Source: Blautia glucerasea (GTDB lineage Bacteria > Bacillota > Clostridia > Lachnospirales > Lachnospiraceae). From it: 64,000 nucleotides of DNA. The notes beneath the pieces were generated by a model. It saw only the letters and a list, made by a program, of their open reading frames with translations, had not been told where the DNA came from and made no database searches. How positions within the stretch are numbered: the stretch's first letter is position 1; each line of letters opens with the position of its first letter. The DNA lies in NCBI RefSeq assembly GCF_020537505.1, contig NZ_JAJBMO010000003.1, positions 186,001 through 250,000 of the forward strand, in the 5' to 3' direction. Shown here in pieces: positions 37,441-45,877 of this stretch. Position numbers and translations under genes: made by a program.

Positions 37441-37851
37441 TCAAAAAGTTTTTTTCATACGCTCAAGGCCACGCTTGATCGACTGGCGAACAGACTCCTC
37501 ATGTACGCCCTCGGCCTCGGCAATTTCCTTGATGCTCTTTCCAAGAATGATGTGGGCATCAATCCTGCGGCCCTGGATCTCCGGCAAAGAGTTGAGTGCA
37601 TTCCACAGACGGATGAACAGCTCCATGCGCTCCAGAAGCTCCTGGGGCGTTGGCTCATGCAGGCAGGCGGAATATTCGATCCCGTCATCGCAGTCCAGAG
37701 AATACTGCGCCTTATGCCGGGAGAGCCGCCGCTGGTAGGCCATTTCGTGCCGGGCATCGGACACAAACACTTCGGCTACCTCGTCAGAAACCTCAATAAA
37801 CTGATCCTGTGTGTACCAATAATAAAAATCCTTCAGATTGATTGTAGTCAT
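37441..37851 (-). CDS. Sigma-70-like region 4 protein of the element
   Basis: 136 residues from the ATG at 37851 (GGAGG 7 nt before). The N-terminal part is a short region starting MTTINLKDFYYWYTQDQFIEV. The C-terminal half is a sigma region 4 helix-turn-helix (LPEIQGRRIDAHIILGKSIKEI then AEGVHEESVRQSIKRGLERM). Similar proteins occur in Tn916-type and related elements and probably regulate recombination or transfer genes. A copy of the dispersed palindrome lies 85 bp upstream. Confidence 0.8.
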   Translation of the reverse strand: MTTINLKDFYYWYTQDQFIEVSDEVAEVFVSDARHEMAYQRRLSRHKAQYSLDCDDGIEYSACLHEPTPQELLERMELFIRLWNALNSLPEIQGRRIDAHIILGKSIKEIAEAEGVHEESVRQSIKRGLERMKKTF

Positions 37852-37935
37852 AAATAAACCTCCGTTTCGGTGTTGGGTGGATGAGTGACCGAAACGGGGC
37901 TCGGTGGGGAGCGGCATCCCGGGGAGCCGCCCCGC

Positions 37936-37960
37936 ACCTCGGGACAATTTGTCTCGAAGT
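37936..37960. repeat. Dispersed palindrome, copy 2
   Basis: GGGACA-ATT-TGTCTC core, in the leader of the sigma-like gene. Confidence 0.85.
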
Positions 37961-38001
37961 ACAAAAAAGCGCCCGCACAGCAAGACGCTATGCAGACGCA
38001 T

Positions 38002-38281
38002 GAAATTACATTATCATAATTGTACTGATATATTGTACCTTCATAGTCAGACTGTCCCGGAGGGGGAGCTACGCTTTTTTTAGCTGGTGAAGGTCATGGG
38101 AATTGTGAGAAAGTAAGATGGACACGGCGACACCCTCCTATGGGCCGCCGTGGGGTTACTGAATATCCAAAGAGAAACGGCGGCTCTGAAAATTGAGCCG
38201 CCGTTTCAAATAGGCGTATTGATAGGCTGCTGTACGACGGCTTTTTTTCTTTTGCCGTCGTGCGGCAGTTAAATGCTTTGT
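38002..38281. other. Intergenic region with two hairpins
   Basis: AACGGCGGCTC/GAGCCGCCGTT (38175-38206) and ACGACGGC/GCCGTCGT (38235-38262) probably end the lipoprotein transcript. The left part must hold the promoter for the sigma-like gene. The only frame is a 14-codon MDTATPSYGPPWGY near 38117, which I cannot support as a gene. Confidence 0.5.
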
Positions 38282-39154
38282 TTAGTTATGGCTTGCATTA
38301 CCTATGGATTGGTTTCCAGATATTCCGGCCTGTGTATGCTCGTCAAACTCCTCTTGACTGTATTTCTCGATGCCAGTTAATGTTCCGTGATGTTCGCTGT
38401 TCAAGTGGCCGTAATCACGAACGGTATAAATGTCTATTGTACCAACACCACTTCCAAGCGTTCTCATTTCGCCTCGGAATTTTCCGCTGGTGAGACTTTC
38501 ACCATTAGAAGTGAGAACATCCCGGAAATAGCGGACTTCCTCACCATTGAAATACCACTGATCTTTTTCGGCATCATAGGTTACTCCAAATGCCTCATAC
38601 TCTGCAACGAGCTTTGCAGTTTCGCTATCTTCAAGCGGCGTTCCTGCCATAGCAACGGATGTGCTGTTTTTCAACGCCTCAATATCCCGTGCGTCAAATT
38701 CCTGCTGGGTAAACTCTTTTAAGCCAATCAGCTTACCCGCCGGATCAACGGAGCCGTCAGCCGCTTTTGAAAAGCTCTCTAAATCCCGTACAGCATACAC
38801 ATCTACTGTGCCGTTTTCATTTAGAAAATCAATACCGGCGGTTTCATTGTTACCGATGGGATAATAGTCCTCAAACCATCGAACCAAATTCCCGTTGTAG
38901 GTAAGTTCATCTTTGACCGCATCATAGGTCATCCCATATTGTTCATAAGGTGCAAACATTTTTTCTTTGTCTGCGGCGGAAAGTGCCGAGCTATCCTCGC
39001 TGTTTCCAAGCGCCTCAGAGCTGCCAAGAGGTTGACTGATTTCTTCCTTGATAACGGGATTACCTTGTTCCTGGCTGTTCTGTGGTGTCGTGCTGCATCC
39101 AGCCAAACAGCCTAATAAGAGCATAGACGCAGCGCATAATGCCATTCTTCTCAT
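38282..39154 (-). CDS. Lipoprotein with two repeated domains
   Basis: About 290 residues from the ATG at 39154. A lipobox is clear (LLLGCLAGC at about residues 10-18), so the protein is lipid-anchored outside the membrane. Two homologous repeats follow a short linker: YEQYGMTYDAVKDELTYNG near residue 70 and YEAFGVTYDAEKDQWYFNG near 180. The promoter has 11-bp-spaced direct repeats typical of OmpR-type response regulators, and the two-component system is encoded next door. It may be a sensor partner or a resistance factor; function unproven. Confidence 0.78.
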   Translation of the reverse strand: MRRMALCAASMLLLGCLAGCSTTPQNSQEQGNPVIKEEISQPLGSSEALGNSEDSSALSAADKEKMFAPYEQYGMTYDAVKDELTYNGNLVRWFEDYYPIGNNETAGIDFLNENGTVDVYAVRDLESFSKAADGSVDPAGKLIGLKEFTQQEFDARDIEALKNSTSVAMAGTPLEDSETAKLVAEYEAFGVTYDAEKDQWYFNGEEVRYFRDVLTSNGESLTSGKFRGEMRTLGSGVGTIDIYTVRDYGHLNSEHHGTLTGIEKYSQEEFDEHTQAGISGNQSIGNASHN

Positions 39155-39188
39155 AGTGTTTACCAATCCTTTCTTTGAATGTACCCCA

Positions 39189-39221
39189 AGTATAGCAAAG
39201 CATTTTGGGATACCTTTGGGA
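39189..39221 (-). promoter_or_regulatory. Response-regulator-type promoter of the lipoprotein gene
   Basis: Reading on the minus strand, TCCCAAA occurs twice, 11 bp apart (39221-39215 and 39210-39204), over the expected -35 position, followed by TATACT (39194-39189). Eleven-base direct repeats replacing the -35 are the usual binding pattern of PhoB/VanR-type activators. Confidence 0.65.
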
Positions 39222-39246
39222 TTAGTTTGTGATTTATGTGTAGTTA

Positions 39247-39276
39247 AAAAAAGCGGCAGGTTGTTCACCTGCCGTT
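39247..39276 (-). terminator. Terminator after the sensor kinase gene
   Basis: CGGCAGGT / ACCTGCCG stem followed on the minus strand by CTTTTTTT. It separates the kinase transcript from the lipoprotein gene. Confidence 0.88.
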
Positions 39277-39285
39277 GATTGTCCG

Positions 39286-40698
39286 CTAAATCGTGAAGAA
39301 GAATTTAACACCGTTTTCTGTGTTGCAAGCCTCACAATAGCTGTTATGTTGTTGTAAAATTCTTTGAACCATATAAAGCCCTAAGCCGCTACCGCCTGTT
39401 CTTCTACTGCGGGATTGCTCCATACGATAAAAAGCGTCAAACAATTTGGGAATATCATCTTCTGGTATATGTGTACCTGTGTTCTCTACGGAGAACAAAA
39501 AGCGTCCGTTGGTATTTTGCAAAATAATATCAACGCTTGCTCCATGCGGCGAATACTTTACAGCATTTGAAATCAAATTGGAGAACACCTTTTCAATCAG
39601 CAATTTGTTCCCGTTTATAAAAGCGGGAGACTGTATAGCAAGATGTATTTGCAGTTCTTTTGTTGCCACTAAATCATCAATCTCCCTCAAATAGCCATGT
39701 ATCATGGGAGCGCAATCAAAATGCTCCATTTTGAAATCAACATTGGTTTCCAGCCTTGAAATCGTTAATATTTCCTGCACCATCGTTTCAAGCGTAGCCG
39801 CAACTTCCAAGGATCGGGCAAGATACTTTTCGTGGTCTTTATATGCCCCTATACCCAATAGCATCCCCTCTAATTGACCCTTGATAATGGTGATAGGGGT
39901 TTTCAGTTCATGGGAAGCAGAAGAAAAGAAATCCTGTTGTGCCCGTTCCAGCACCTTTTGATGTTCAATATCCTTTTGGAGCTGGAGATTTGCACTTTGC
40001 AACTCCTCCAAGGTAGCAGACAGTTTCCGGGACAGCGTATTCAAGCTATTCTCCAGTACACCCAGCTCGTCAGAACGGCGTTCCTCAAGTTGCCATTCCA
40101 GCTTCATATCAGACATTTCTTTAGAAATCCGACTGATTTTTAATACCGGGTTTGTAATGATACGAGAATACACCCAAGCAGTTGCCAACGATACAAGGAG
40201 AATAACGCAAAACAAAATCGGTAATATGCTTACAAATGATTGCCGCAGTTCTGCGATTTGAGAGGCTTCTCCGTAAACTGTTAAAATATATTGGCTATTA
40301 TCATCTGCAAATGAGAAGTAATAGCTGTTGGATATAATCGGCGCACTTTCATAAGATGCTCCACCAAGAGCCTCCCCGGTGATCCCATCGTTAAAGCTAT
40401 TTTGGTTAGACGGTGTTTCCACCAGAACACCATCAGCAGTATAAAGCTCCACCATGCTAATTGTTGTGTTTTGAAGAAACTGATCAAAAAGTCCGCCGCT
40501 ATCCTGCATACGGATATGTTCTAATTCATAAATAAAGTCGCTGGTCTGTTCATCTAATGCCGCATTGAGATTGTTAGAATAGGTTTGAGGCATATACCAA
40601 GCCAAAACGCCATAGACAAGAAAGCTCACGCAGAGCAAAACTGCCACAGTCAGAATAAAGACTTTAGCAAACAGACTGCCTTTAATTCTCTTTATCAA
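39286..40698 (-). CDS. Sensor histidine kinase of the element
   Basis: 470 residues. Membrane helices at about 11-32 and 158-180 flank an extracellular sensor of about 125 residues. HAMP follows (about 182-235), then a coiled coil, HisKA (SSASHELKTPITIIKGQLEG, His near 262) and the ATPase domain with NAVKYSPHGA and GGSGLGLYMVQRI. It resembles VanS/BaeS-type kinases. The start overlaps the response-regulator gene by 17 nt, so the pair is co-expressed. Confidence 0.9.
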   Translation of the reverse strand: MIKRIKGSLFAKVFILTVAVLLCVSFLVYGVLAWYMPQTYSNNLNAALDEQTSDFIYELEHIRMQDSGGLFDQFLQNTTISMVELYTADGVLVETPSNQNSFNDGITGEALGGASYESAPIISNSYYFSFADDNSQYILTVYGEASQIAELRQSFVSILPILFCVILLVSLATAWVYSRIITNPVLKISRISKEMSDMKLEWQLEERRSDELGVLENSLNTLSRKLSATLEELQSANLQLQKDIEHQKVLERAQQDFFSSASHELKTPITIIKGQLEGMLLGIGAYKDHEKYLARSLEVAATLETMVQEILTISRLETNVDFKMEHFDCAPMIHGYLREIDDLVATKELQIHLAIQSPAFINGNKLLIEKVFSNLISNAVKYSPHGASVDIILQNTNGRFLFSVENTGTHIPEDDIPKLFDAFYRMEQSRSRRTGGSGLGLYMVQRILQQHNSYCEACNTENGVKFFFTI

Positions 40699-41353
40699 CT
40701 TTATATCCCACCCCTCTGATTGTTTGAATGAAATCTATTCCCAATTTTTTTCGTAGATTTTTGATATGGGTATCAACAACACGCTCGTCCCCATAAAAAT
40801 CATATCGCCACAGCTTATCCAACAAGTTCTGCCGGGTCAATATCCGGCCCTGATGGGTCAGCAGTTCCCGCAGTATTTCAAATTCCTTTTGTGTCAGTTC
40901 AAAATTAGCTCCGTCCACTGTGGCGGTGTAGCCGTCACAGTTCAAACGCAAATTGCCATAAGTAATGATTTGATACTTTTCATCTGTTCCCCGGTTACTG
41001 CGCCGAAGTACAGCCGCAATTTTGCGGAGCAGGACAGGCATAGAAAACGGTTTTGTAATGTAGTCATCCACCTGCAAATCCAATCCTTTAATCTGATCTT
41101 CTTCTCCGCTTAATGCGGTTAGCATGATGATAGGAACATCAGATTGTTTGCGTATCAATTCACAGACACCGTAACCGTCAATTTTGGGGAGCATAATGTC
41201 CAACACAATCAAGTCATATCGTTCTCCCGCAAATAAAGATAGTGCCTCGACACCATCATTTGCAACAGCTACTTCATATCCTGCTTCTTGTAAAAAATTC
41301 TGTAAAAGTTCTTGAATATCAAAATCGTCCTCAACGACTAAAATCCTTTGCAT
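40682..41353 (-). CDS. OmpR/PhoB-family response regulator of the element
   Basis: 223 residues. The receiver has VVEDDFD (acidic pocket, residues 6-12), the phosphoacceptor Asp in IVLDIMLPKIDG near 52, and the conserved Lys in DYITKPFSM near 102. The C-terminal winged helix includes LTQKEFEILRELLTHQGRILTR and DTHIKNLRKKLG. VanR-like architecture. The 11-bp repeats in the lipoprotein promoter are a likely binding site. Confidence 0.92.
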   Translation of the reverse strand: MQRILVVEDDFDIQELLQNFLQEAGYEVAVANDGVEALSLFAGERYDLIVLDIMLPKIDGYGVCELIRKQSDVPIIMLTALSGEEDQIKGLDLQVDDYITKPFSMPVLLRKIAAVLRRSNRGTDEKYQIITYGNLRLNCDGYTATVDGANFELTQKEFEILRELLTHQGRILTRQNLLDKLWRYDFYGDERVVDTHIKNLRKKLGIDFIQTIRGVGYKVDKEN

Positions 41354-41546
41354 AATAACACCTCCAAAGATAGCGTATCATAGATTTTTGTGATTAAAGT
41401 GTAGTTTTCAAATTTTCTTTCTGTTATTATACCTTGTCCGTGTAACATCGGCAACCTTGCCGACGGGCAATAAAATACTACTAAAACATAAAATTGTGTT
41501 TCGTTCTCATAGTCAAACCCGAAATGTAAAATAATATAGGGGTGAT

Positions 41547-41909
41547 ATGAGAATGTACCAAGACACCAGACGGCTTGACTTCCACGCATTAGGCCGGGAG
41601 ATCAAGCGCAAGAGAGAGGCGAAAGGCTGGACACAGGAATACCTTGCACAGCTCGTAGACCGTACCCCTCGTTCCATCATGTATTTTGAGAACCGGGGCC
41701 AGCATCCAAGCCTGAACACCTTTTACCAAATCGTCACCCTGTTGGATATTTCCGTAGACCAGTTCTTTTATCCTGACAGGCAGAACGGCGAAAGCGACTG
41801 CCGCCAGCATATTGACAGGCTGCTCAATACAATGGACGAAAAGGAATTGACGGTCATGGAGGCCACAGCAGAGGGACTACAAAAAGCCAGAGAAACGGAG
41901 GTCAAGTAA
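41547..41909 (+). CDS. XRE-family repressor, the only plus-strand gene of the element
   Basis: 120 residues. The helix-turn-helix occupies residues about 14-70 (LGREIKRKREAKGWTQEYLAQ, then RTPRSIMYFENRGQHPSLNTFYQIV), followed by a short acidic tail. AGGGGTGAT precedes two possible ATG starts (41547 or 41553). It is divergent from the response-regulator gene, and close to the relaxase 3' end. A repressor of transfer or excision is a reasonable role by position. Confidence 0.85.
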   Translation: MRMYQDTRRLDFHALGREIKRKREAKGWTQEYLAQLVDRTPRSIMYFENRGQHPSLNTFYQIVTLLDISVDQFFYPDRQNGESDCRQHIDRLLNTMDEKELTVMEATAEGLQKARETEVK

Positions 41910-41939
41910 AAAGGGCCTTCGTTTTTCTCGTTTTTAGGG

Positions 41940-42055
41940 GGCTTTTCGGGGGTGCCGCTAAATGGCAAGCAATTCGGGTGTGGCCACACTCCGAAATTTT
42001 TGCAGGGCGCAGGGCCCGCAAAAATGCTTGTTGGGGAGCTCCCCAAACCCGCTGT
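41940..42055. other. Candidate origin of transfer (oriT)
   Basis: A gene-free stretch next to the relaxase gene is dense in dyads: GTGTGGCCACAC (41978-41989), ATTTTTGC/GCAAAAAT (41996-42003 and 42018-42025) and TTGGGGAGCTCCCCAA (42031-42046). Clusters of palindromes beside a relaxase are typical for oriT. No nick consensus was recognised, so the assignment is tentative. Confidence 0.4.
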
Positions 42056-42080
42056 ACTTCGGGACAAATTGTCCCAAAGT
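42056..42080. repeat. Dispersed palindrome, copy 3
   Basis: GGGACA-AAT-TGTCCC core between the dyad-rich region and the relaxase stop codon. Confidence 0.88.
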
Positions 42081-42114
42081 CCCGGTGCGTTGCACCGTAG
42101 TCTGCGGCCCGTCA

Positions 42115-43521
42115 CTATCGTTCCTGGGCCTTATTTTCACGCTCGTCTGTTATGCCGAGCAGATGATCAATGTTCGCTTTTATTGCCACGGCCTCCCGCA
42201 TTTGCCGCTGGGCATCCCGGTATTCTGCATAAAGCTCTTTCTTTTGTCCCGCCAGCTCACGGCGGGATTTTTTTAGTGCTTCAATCTTAGGGAGCTTTGC
42301 GCCGTTCAGTATGGTGTTCATGGTATCCTTTGCCGCCCGGTAAGTGGCAAGCTCCACTTCATGCTGGGCCAGATACTTTTTGCTGTACCGCGCAGCCTTG
42401 TACCCATCGAACACCGGGCGGGTCTTGGCATAGTCCACCGTGGCAGCCATCAGCTCCGAGGTTTTGGAAAGGGCCTCCTCCGTTGTGCGGAGCTCGTCAG
42501 ACAGCTTGTGAAAGTGATCCACAGCAGCCTCGGTGCGGGCCGTCAGTGCCGCATAGTCTGTCAGATGATGCTCCTGCAAATACTGGAGCGCGGCGGCCAT
42601 TTGTTTTAGGTTGTAGACCTTGGCCCATCGTTCATAGGCCGGGCCCTTGCCTTGGGCCATACGCTCTTGAATGTCGATGATGAGATTAACTCGCCGTGGC
42701 GGAACCGTGGGCTCCTCTGGTAGTTCAGGGAGTGGACGTTCCCCGGCAATTACCGCCTTGATGTCCTCCGGGTCAAATCCGGCTCCCAGTGTAGAAGCCC
42801 GGAGCCGGGTCGGTTTTTCCTGTCCGGGCGCAAGGAATGAGATGACACCGCCGCGCCCCTGTTTTACGGCAAAGCCGGACTCCTCCATGAGACGAAGAAA
42901 GTCGGCAAAGTCCGTGGGCTTTTTCTCCAAAGCGGCGAGAACAGCCAGCCGCACCCGCTGCTTGGCAGAGGGCGGCTTTTTCCCGATCCACTGGCCATAG
43001 TGAAGAAAGCGGCCCTTGCTGTGCTGGCGCGGATTTTGAATGACAGACAATTCATGTTCGATGCACACGCGGTCAGAGAGCCGCCGCAGGGCAAAGGACG
43101 AACCAATAAAATTATGAAATTTCCGGGAGCGGTCAAAGGCCGTTGCATTAAAATAAATGTGATTGTGGATATGGGCCTTGTCGGTATGCGTACAGACAAA
43201 GAATTGATGCTTTCCCTTTGTCCAGCGCATCGCAGTTTCATAACCGATACGGTTTGCTTCTTCCGCCGTAACCTCCCCGGGCAGAAACGCCTGCCGGATC
43301 TGAAAGAACAGTGCCCCGCGAGATACGGCCCGGCCTGTCTCTGCAAGGTATTGACTTTTTACCAGAAGAAACTCGGCGGGAGCCGTGTTCAGATCGCAGA
43401 GATAGGAAGATACGGCTCCCAGCTTTTCCGGGTTCAGACCATAGGTGAAACGATCCTCCATCGTTTGAATTGCACTTTTTCCCGCCGCTGTTTTATAAGG
43501 GCGGATGTAGGTGGTCGCCGT
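42115..43521 (-). CDS. MOBP-type relaxase (MobA/VirD2 family)
   Basis: About 468 residues. The nickase domain has the metal-binding His triad HTDKAHIHNHIYFNAT near residue 115, and an N-terminal TTYIRPYKTAAGKSAIQ motif. C-terminal to about residue 220 it is helical and coiled-coil. It should nick oriT and pilot the transferred strand through VirD4. The ribosome site AAGGAGGG is followed 5 nt later by ACG at 43521, where homologues have the start of TTYIRP; no ATG is available. An upstream TTG at 43542 has no ribosome site. I take ACG as start, with caution. Confidence 0.85.
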   Translation of the reverse strand, partial: TATTYIRPYKTAAGKSAIQTMEDRFTYGLNPEKLGAVSSYLCDLNTAPAEFLLVKSQYLAETGRAVSRGALFFQIRQAFLPGEVTAEEANRIGYETAMRWTKGKHQFFVCTHTDKAHIHNHIYFNATAFDRSRKFHNFIGSSFALRRLSDRVCIEHELSVIQNPRQHSKGRFLHYGQWIGKKPPSAKQRVRLAVLAALEKKPTDFADFLRLMEESGFAVKQGRGGVISFLAPGQEKPTRLRASTLGAGFDPEDIKAVIAGERPLPELPEEPTVPPRRVNLIIDIQERMAQGKGPAYERWAKVYNLKQMAAALQYLQEHHLTDYAALTARTEAAVDHFHKLSDELRTTEEALSKTSELMAATVDYAKTRPVFDGYKAARYSKKYLAQHEVELATYRAAKDTMNTILNGAKLPKIEALKKSRRELAGQKKELYAEYRDAQRQMREAVAIKANIDHLLGITDERENKAQER

Positions 43522-43553
43522 AAAAATCCCTCCTTCCGGCAAACAGTATTTTT

Positions 43554-43578
43554 ACTTTGGGACACTTTGTCCCGAAGT
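43554..43578. repeat. Dispersed palindrome, copy 4
   Basis: GGGACA-CTT-TGTCCC core between mobC and the relaxase start, in the relaxase leader. Confidence 0.88.
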
Positions 43579-43619
43579 AGAAAAAGCCGGGGAGCGGTAT
43601 CAACCACTCCCCGGATGGG

Positions 43620-43967
43620 TCAGAGCTCTACCAGCGCGGAGAGCTGTTTCAAGAGATCAGACAGCGGCCCCCACAAAGCGGCATAGTCCCGCTGCAAGGC
43701 CGCGAGTTCTTCGGGATAAATCGCGCCGTAGGTGTTGGCTTGAATTGCCACTTGGTTCAGATTGTTGGAGCAGCGCCGCTGGAGCGAAACCAGCTCACGA
43801 ACAGGCGAAAGGTCAACATGAAGCACATACCCACTCAGGGCCATTTTCCGCATATAGGCTCCCATATTACGGATGCCAGCCTCCGCCATACGTTCTTGAA
43901 TCAGGGCCTGCTCCGCCTCCGACACCATCACATGAAGATGGATCGGACGGCGGCGCTTTTTTGTCAT
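43620..43967 (-). CDS. mobC: MobC-type relaxosome accessory protein
   Basis: 115 residues. A ribbon-helix-helix-like start (KKRRRPIHLHVMVSEAEQALI) is followed by MAEAGIRNMGAYMRKMALSGY and the conserved CSNNLNQVAIQANTYG segment near residue 70, all characteristic of MobC proteins. These open the DNA at oriT and assist the relaxase encoded next. It overlaps the small upstream gene by 4 nt. Confidence 0.88.
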   Translation of the reverse strand: MTKKRRRPIHLHVMVSEAEQALIQERMAEAGIRNMGAYMRKMALSGYVLHVDLSPVRELVSLQRRCSNNLNQVAIQANTYGAIYPEELAALQRDYAALWGPLSDLLKQLSALVEL

Positions 43968-44128
43968 CGCTCCTCACGCTCCCGGCTGCGGCAGGCGCGG
44001 GGCGGCTCCTTTACCTTATCCAGCGGCTTTTCCTGTTCGTCTGCCGGAACAGGGTGCGGCAAATGAAATTCACGGTGCAGGCGCAGCACCTCCAGTACAG
44101 ACAATTCCTGTTCACGTTTCTTTTCCAT
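43964..44128 (-). CDS. Small basic protein upstream of mobC
   Basis: 54 codons starting MEKKREQELSVLEVLRLHRE and ending with an Arg/Glu-rich tail. GGAGGTG lies 5 nt before the ATG, and the TGA overlaps the mobC ATG, so this is a genuine coupled gene. It is charged and probably helical. No family was recognised; a relaxosome or regulatory accessory is possible. Confidence 0.7.
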   Translation of the reverse strand: MEKKREQELSVLEVLRLHREFHLPHPVPADEQEKPLDKVKEPPRACRSREREER

Positions 44129-44140
44129 ATACGCACCTCC

Positions 44141-44725
44141 TTATCTATCGCCACGGTCAGGCTGCCTCCGTTGGGGAGCCGGAGCCTCCGAGCCGCGATC
44201 TGCCTCCGCCAACTTTGCCGCATTTTTCATCTGCTCGGCAATCGGACGGGGCCTGTCGGGATTATCAGGCGCAGGACGCAGCTCATAGTCGGATGCCTGT
44301 TTTTCCGTTAGCGGGCGGGTATAGGTAAGATAGCCCCAAGCCAAGAACGAGCCATTTTCCACCGGGATGCGCTGATCGTAATTGAAAATTTCATCCGGCT
44401 TGTTATAAGGCGGCTTCGGGAATGTCCCGATGTCCACAGGCCGCTGGGTCGAATAATACTTGTAAAGGCCGGGAGCCTCGGTCTGCCTGATCCCCACGTT
44501 ATAAATACGCTGATAGTCCTGCACCCGGTCTGCAAAATCCTGTTCCATCGCGGTACGGTCATTTCCATAGTGACCCCATTCGTACTGCCGCTGGCCGTCC
44601 TTGTCATCATAGCAGGCCCATGTGACATAGCGGGATGGCGCGGTGGGATGTTCGCCCAATGCAAATCCCCGCCCATTTTCCAGCATGACCGCCTTCAAAA
44701 TAGCATAGCCTTGATTTTTGTCCAT
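44141..44725 (-). CDS. Conserved conjugative-element protein of unknown function
   Basis: 194 residues with no membrane segment. The first half is compact (NQGYAILKAVMLENGRGFALG, TWACYDDKDGQRQYEWGHY), and the C-terminal 60 residues are Pro/Arg/Asp-rich and probably disordered. I recall similar proteins near relaxase genes of Firmicute elements but no assigned function. GGAGGTGT precedes the ATG. Confidence 0.55.
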   Translation of the reverse strand: MDKNQGYAILKAVMLENGRGFALGEHPTAPSRYVTWACYDDKDGQRQYEWGHYGNDRTAMEQDFADRVQDYQRIYNVGIRQTEAPGLYKYYSTQRPVDIGTFPKPPYNKPDEIFNYDQRIPVENGSFLAWGYLTYTRPLTEKQASDYELRPAPDNPDRPRPIAEQMKNAAKLAEADRGSEAPAPQRRQPDRGDR

Positions 44726-44738
44726 AGTACACCTCCCA

Positions 44739-45698
44739 TCATCGAGACATTTCTTTGTTTTCTCTTTTCACAAACGGCTGGAGCTGATAGGGGCTTGTAC
44801 CGTCCTCGGGCCGCAGAAAGTCTATCCGGGCCGCAGCACGGATGGCGTTCTGGTTAAGCTGCCGCTGCCATGCCCCTTGGCTGGGAGCCCACTTAAAGCC
44901 GTTGCTTTTCAGTTCCTGCCGCTGATCGGCATCGGGCTTTTCCTCGAAAATAAGCTGCAAACGGTTTTCAGCCTCGTTGATTTTGGCCTCGCCTCCGGGG
45001 AATGTCCAGCCAGCAAACTCGGAGCGGCTGCTCAGTTCCTCAATGCGTTGGCGCACACGGCGGATGTTGGCGTGGTTGTTGGAAAGCAGATAGGCGGGGT
45101 ACGGCTTGCTTTTGTCCAAGTGCCATGACTGCGCCATATCTGCTTCGAGCTTTTCTGCCTGCTCCGGCGTAAGCTCCGGGCAGCCGTCCAGCGTTTTGTG
45201 TTTCCGAAAATACGCATTGACCGCCTTCATGGTGGCCTGCAGGGACTCCAGCCCCTCCAGCTTTTTTGTCAGTTTTTCCACAGCCAGATCATCGTCTGCG
45301 CTGATCCCACCCATTCCAACAGAGCGGATTTTATCAAGCAGCTTTGAAATCTCCGCATACTCTCCATAGTTGCGATCCCGGGCGTCGTTCTGCTTGTGCT
45401 TTTTTGCCACAGGAAAATTGCCGCCCCCAGAGATCAGAATAGAGGGCACCCGGGCATCAATCACATTGCGTTCATTCAGATTTTCAGCAAGTTTCCGGGC
45501 ATAGCGATCCACCAGTGTGTCAATCTTATCATGGTACATGGGATCGACACGCGCTTTCTGGCGTTCCGCCGCTGCATACGCTTCATCGACCATTGCCCGG
45601 TAGCCCGCCGTAGCGGAGCCCGGCTGATAGTCGGAAAAGCTGTTCATATCTTTTGCCCGCTTTGCGGCTTCTTCGTTGATCGGATAATATTTCGGCAT
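44739..45698 (-). CDS. Conserved conjugative-element protein, DUF3560-like C terminus
   Basis: 319 residues from the ATG at 45698 (GGAGATACT upstream); the longer open frame runs through a copy of the dispersed palindrome and is rejected. The N-terminal half is helical and charged. The C-terminal region has LKSNGFKWAPSQGAWQRQL, a motif I know from DUF3560-like and phage/element proteins that bind or modify DNA. No catalytic residues can be named. Gene 44141-44725 follows after 13 nt. Confidence 0.6.
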   Translation of the reverse strand: MPKYYPINEEAAKRAKDMNSFSDYQPGSATAGYRAMVDEAYAAAERQKARVDPMYHDKIDTLVDRYARKLAENLNERNVIDARVPSILISGGGNFPVAKKHKQNDARDRNYGEYAEISKLLDKIRSVGMGGISADDDLAVEKLTKKLEGLESLQATMKAVNAYFRKHKTLDGCPELTPEQAEKLEADMAQSWHLDKSKPYPAYLLSNNHANIRRVRQRIEELSSRSEFAGWTFPGGEAKINEAENRLQLIFEEKPDADQRQELKSNGFKWAPSQGAWQRQLNQNAIRAAARIDFLRPEDGTSPYQLQPFVKRENKEMSR

Positions 45699-45723
45699 AG
45701 TATCTCCTTCCACAAAAGCCGGA

Positions 45724-45748
45724 ACTTTGGGACAAATTGTCCCAAAGC
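45724..45748. repeat. Dispersed palindrome, copy 5
   Basis: GGGACA-AAT-TGTCCC core, 26 bp upstream of the 45698 start codon. Confidence 0.88.
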
Positions 45749-45877
45749 CCCGGCAGCTAAAATGTTGACAGCATCTCACGGAAACAGGGGCGGACGTAGA
45801 AACATACGCCTCCCGCAGAAAAGGGCCTTAAAAAGCCTTGTCACAGGCGGGTTTGGGGTGTCCTAATTGTCAACACA

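Noticed and set aside
38117..38161. 14-codon peptide MDTATPSYGPPWGY
   Set aside because: Too short, no good ribosome spacing and no recognised family.
45699..45779. N-terminal extension of the 44739-45698 protein
   Set aside because: The extension runs through a dispersed palindrome and lacks a ribosome site; GGAGATACT marks the ATG at 45698.
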